Part shown: piece after piece, positions 60,919 to 64,000 of the stretch
Layout: every line of letters begins with the position of its first letter
Numbering within the stretch: the stretch's first letter is position 1
NCBI RefSeq assembly: GCF_000524195.1
Contig: NW_020170437.1
Coordinates: forward strand, 133,525 to 197,524
Source of the DNA: Echinococcus granulosus
Lineage: Eukaryota; Platyhelminthes; Cestoda; Cyclophyllidea; Taeniidae
DNA length: 64,000 nucleotides
Direction of reading: 5' to 3'
The notes under the pieces: model-generated
What the model saw: the letters and a program-made list of their open reading frames with translations, nothing else
Told to the model about the DNA's origin: nothing
Database searches by the model: none
Made by a program: the position numbers and the translations under genes

Positions 60919-62204
60919 GTGGCTGTGATCTTTTAGACACTCACTCATCCATTTTTTATCTATTTTGGTGGCTTTTTTGATTTTGAATGCTTTTATTGAA
61001 GAGCTCTGCGTGTGGCTGAGGGTCGCTTTCAATCACTCGGGTCGGTTGGGGTGCTGTGATAGGTGACGGTTGACCCGGCTAAGGCGGCACAGGTGTGGTT
61101 CGAGGGTGGGCAGGTGTGCTGTTTTGTTAGTTGTGATTCGGGTTTGGGTGTGGTGGTCGCGCGAGGGTCGGTCGTAGGGGTCTCTTAAGTGGTGGTGTAG
61201 GTATGGGTCCCGTAGGAGGACTCGGCTTTGGGATAAACGATTTTTGGTGTTAAAAGTCTGTGGTGTTGTTTGACATCTTACAATTGTTTTACAGCGCAAC
61301 AAACGTGAAAAAAATGTTTTAAACCAGGCTTATTTAATAGAGTTAAAAGGTAATTAAGGTTTAAAAGACTGAAAGATTAAAAATTTAGAATTTTTGAATG
61401 ACCTAACTCAGATGAACTTGTTGTTTTCAAGGTTGTTGATCTTGTGCAGGAGGTTTTAGTTTGCGATGGGCTCTTTGGTAGAACGTTATGGTAGTCTTTT
61501 CAGTGAGATAAATTAAGGAAATTTGTGCACGACTGCTACCATTTACCTTTTGACCTTTATTTCTTAGCATTGCTAATTTAACTGCCGAAATACAGTAAAC
61601 TTAATCAAAAGGAGAAGATTAGGCATTGACTAAGGAACGAGTTTCTCGGTTTACGATTGAAGGCACACAATATCAAAAATATGAACGTACACTTAATTTT
61701 AGCCGTTTTTTAACTTTTTAGGCACTGCTAAATTTGCGCAAAAAAAAGGACCTAAATTAATCACATCGTTGCGCACCAGTTAGTCATTCATATCACAAAC
61801 AAGTGGGTGCCAGTCTTCAAAGGATCTAATGTGAAATATAGCAATATAGCTTACTGCCTTTTTTTGCATTATTTTTAGGCTTTAGGTAAAATTGACTTTT
61901 ATTTGTGGCCTACCAATGCGTTTAGTTCAATTAGTTAAATCTCCGATAAAGCTGACGCAATTTTTATTCTCTTGGCCAGACCAAACACTGCGATAGCTTT
62001 GAATTTTTATTAAAGTGCGCAATAACTGGTAATGCAGGGCTTTTGTTGTTGTTGTTAGCTTGAGGGAATGAATGAAATAGATAGCTGATGTAGCAAAAAG
62101 GAAACGTAGAATATTGTTTCGTGGATCCGCTTTCACTTGTATTGAGCATTAAGCTATCCATAATAAGCATTTTTATTTATACTAACGGCCTTCTTTTTCT
62201 GTAG
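60919..62204. other. EXOC1-PGAP3 spacer with a GC-rich, G-skewed patch
   Basis: The patch at about 61018-61225 is strikingly G-rich on the plus strand (GGTCGGTTGGGGTG, GGTTTGGGTGTGGTGG and similar), flanked by ordinary AT-rich DNA. It has a minus-strand open frame of no known family. The rest shows nothing recognisable. Confidence 0.45.
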
Positions 62205-63797
62205 CTTACTACTTCTCATAGATTACAACATTGGACAATATTATTCGTCCTTGTTACAGTTGTTGGACTTAGTCATTCGTCTGGAGGTGATAACAGTTTA
62301 ATCTTTAATCAGTGCCTGTACGTATGTCGCGTGACTCAATGCAACTCTACGGAAAGTGCAACCTACCTCTTGCTTAAAACAAAACCTTATGAGCCTCGAA
62401 ATCTTAGTGTACTAGAAAAGATAATCACTTGGAACTGTGAAGATGAGTGTAAATATCATTGTATGTGGTGGACTGTTGATGAACATCGGCTTAAAGGAGT
62501 ATCTCCTCAACAGTTTTATGGAAGAGTAAGTTGCCTTTTTGAGATCTTTCATAAAATTTTAAGTTTTAATGGATATTAATGGAACTAGAGATATAATGCG
62601 TTCTACTGCATCACATTGCTTAGTTGGCCTGCATGTACGTAGAAGTAACATAGATAATATATTTAGTGTACAAAAAATGATAGACATGGTTGTTATCAAC
62701 AGCAGATCTAAAAGACAGTTCAAGTCAATTAAATTCAAAAGTAATTTTTCGTGAAGACATGAAGGCATGCATTCCAAATATGGGTGAGAGCATGATGCTT
62801 TGGAATGTATAAATCAGCTTAAGTTTAGGTCCACTTTTAAAGAATCACGTAAGACATTAATTTTGAACGTCGTATTGCTTGTATTGATGGGCTTAGAAAT
62901 GGGAATTCGCATGACATGATATGTGTGTGCTTTTGATTCTAATTGAGGTTTCGCTATGCATTATTACAAATGATGCGGATAACATGTTGATTTCTCGAAC
63001 TGACAAAGTCTCAAATTATTATTTTTCTCTTGCTGGATTGGAAACACTCGATTAGGTTACACGGAATCAATAATTTTTTTGTTATTTAAGGAGTTTTTAT
63101 TCATAGCATTTTATTTATTGGCAAGGGTACCTCCATACTCTCTTAAAACTAGACAATCTTTGTATAAGCCTCCCTCTAAAAAGCCAGTAAATAAGCCATA
63201 CGCAAGTAATTTTTTTGCAAAGTACCAAAGCGATGAAATAAAGCGACAACAAAACTCAAGGTTGATATCAGAATAATACTGCGGGTGTGTTTTGAAAAAA
63301 GGTCACATACACCTGCAGATATTTATTTTTCTGGCGGTTCACTAAATTTGATCTTAGATTTTTGTACACCACAATCTTTGCTCTATTCTGCTCACTTTTC
63401 TACTCCATCAATTCCAAATGCACGTCAATGTGTGACACGGACGTAAAGAATGATTTAGTTAAGTGATCTTAAAATACATCGGAGGTATCTTTTGCGGAAG
63501 GGTGATACTGTGAGAAGTACGTGAATGCTAATTATTACTTGCCCCTTAGATATTAATACCCTAGCTATGAGCGCTACCTCTCAGTTGTAACAAATAACTT
63601 TGTTGTTAAGTTGAGGTGCTCTTAATGACAATTTACTGCTTTAGTGGCCCCAAATTCGCCTGTTTGGTGCCCAGGAGCCGGCGGCAGCCTTCTTCTCCTT
63701 CCTCAACCTTGTCACCCAACTAGTGACAATGCGGCGTTTCCTTCTTTGTGTGCCCCCTCAAGCTCCACTCTATGCCTTCTGGGTGCTTTTTGCCTCT
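62205..63797 (+). CDS. PGAP3: PGAP3 (GPI-anchor fatty-acid remodelling), partial, 3' exons beyond window
   Basis: Exons 62205-62525 and 63645-63797 join in phase 0 across a 1,119-nt intron; the gene continues past the window. PGAP3 (yeast PER1) acts in the Golgi to remove the sn-2 acyl chain of GPI anchors. Exon 1 encodes a signal peptide core (HWTILFVLVTVVGLSHS), then the Cys-rich luminal region with QCLYVCRVTQC and WNCEDECKYHCMWWTV, ending QFYGR. Exon 2 encodes WPQIRLFGAQEPAAAFFSFL and the first transmembrane helices, ending WVLFAS. The frame is open from the acceptor CTTTTTCTGTAG at 62204, but there is no in-frame ATG before the mid-domain MWW, and a TAG immediately precedes the exon. Either a tiny upstream exon carries the ATG or the AUG at the 3' end of a flatworm spliced leader supplies it. 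The start is therefore marked as the acceptor edge. Confidence 0.93.
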
Positions 63798-64000
63798 GTA
63801 CGTCTCCCTGTGTTTTGGTACTTGTCAATTTTATGCAGCTAACTTGAGAGGTGGACTTTGTTTAGTTTTGGCCAGTGGCCCTACAAATTGGGGTAAACAT
63901 ATGACGACATCAAGTGGTAGGATAAACGCGGCATAGCTGAGTCGAACAGGCCCTAGCTAGCCTACTTGTATCATCTAATTTTCAATTTCGAAATAAATTG
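63798..64000 (+). other. Start of PGAP3 intron 2
   Basis: Begins with the donor GTACGTCT. The next expected PGAP3 exon (family motif around 'AWFWSTVFHTRD') is not present before the window ends. Confidence 0.8.

Overview
The window is nuclear DNA from a eukaryote whose genes are broken into many exons. It is most likely a flatworm (Platyhelminthes), and a tapeworm is the best guess. The reasons are introns of only 30-44 nt beside introns of 1-3 kb, compact head-to-tail gene groups with strong 3' splice acceptors just before start codons, and one gene whose first coding exon has no genomic ATG. All three fit spliced-leader (SL) trans-splicing as known in flatworms. The species call is inference; every gene was identified by reading translated exons and comparing them with remembered families, not by a search. 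There is one 100-base assembly gap at 17532-17631.

Left part (1-18547). A minus-strand exon at 2313-3860 encodes the end of an FN3 domain, a transmembrane helix and a long acidic cytoplasmic tail of a cell-adhesion-type receptor; its upstream exons were not found. A complete two-exon LC8 dynein light chain lies at 13607-14121 (minus). The rest is mostly unassigned, with a GC-rich promoter-like patch near 12.1-12.4 kb.

Middle part (18548-45600). On the plus strand an unrecognised nuclear-looking protein (exons to 19869) is followed after 151 nt by a six-exon ceramide synthase (20021-29453). On the minus strand an SERAC1-type alpha/beta hydrolase covers 31152-45600 in at least twelve exons; its N-terminal exons are not all found.

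Right part (46267-64000). Three minus-strand genes sit almost end to end: PLPBP (pyridoxal-phosphate homeostasis, eight exons with seven introns of 30-44 nt), COX17 (copper chaperone) and RPA3 (replication protein A small subunit). Spacers are 86 and 119 nt, a good candidate for a trans-spliced polycistron. After a 5.4 kb stretch with no recognised gene, an HMGB protein (53416-54168, minus) and EXOC1/Sec3 (54550-60918, plus, 16 exons) diverge from a shared 381-bp promoter. The window ends inside PGAP3 (from 62205, plus).

The genes are mostly housekeeping: mitochondrial and lipid functions (COX17, PLPBP, SERAC1, ceramide synthase), GPI-anchor remodelling (PGAP3), exocytosis (EXOC1), chromatin and replication (HMGB, RPA3) and motor transport (dynein light chain). 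The strongest unusual signals are the very short, often stop-free introns that are multiples of three, the tight gene clusters, and the missing start codon of PGAP3.
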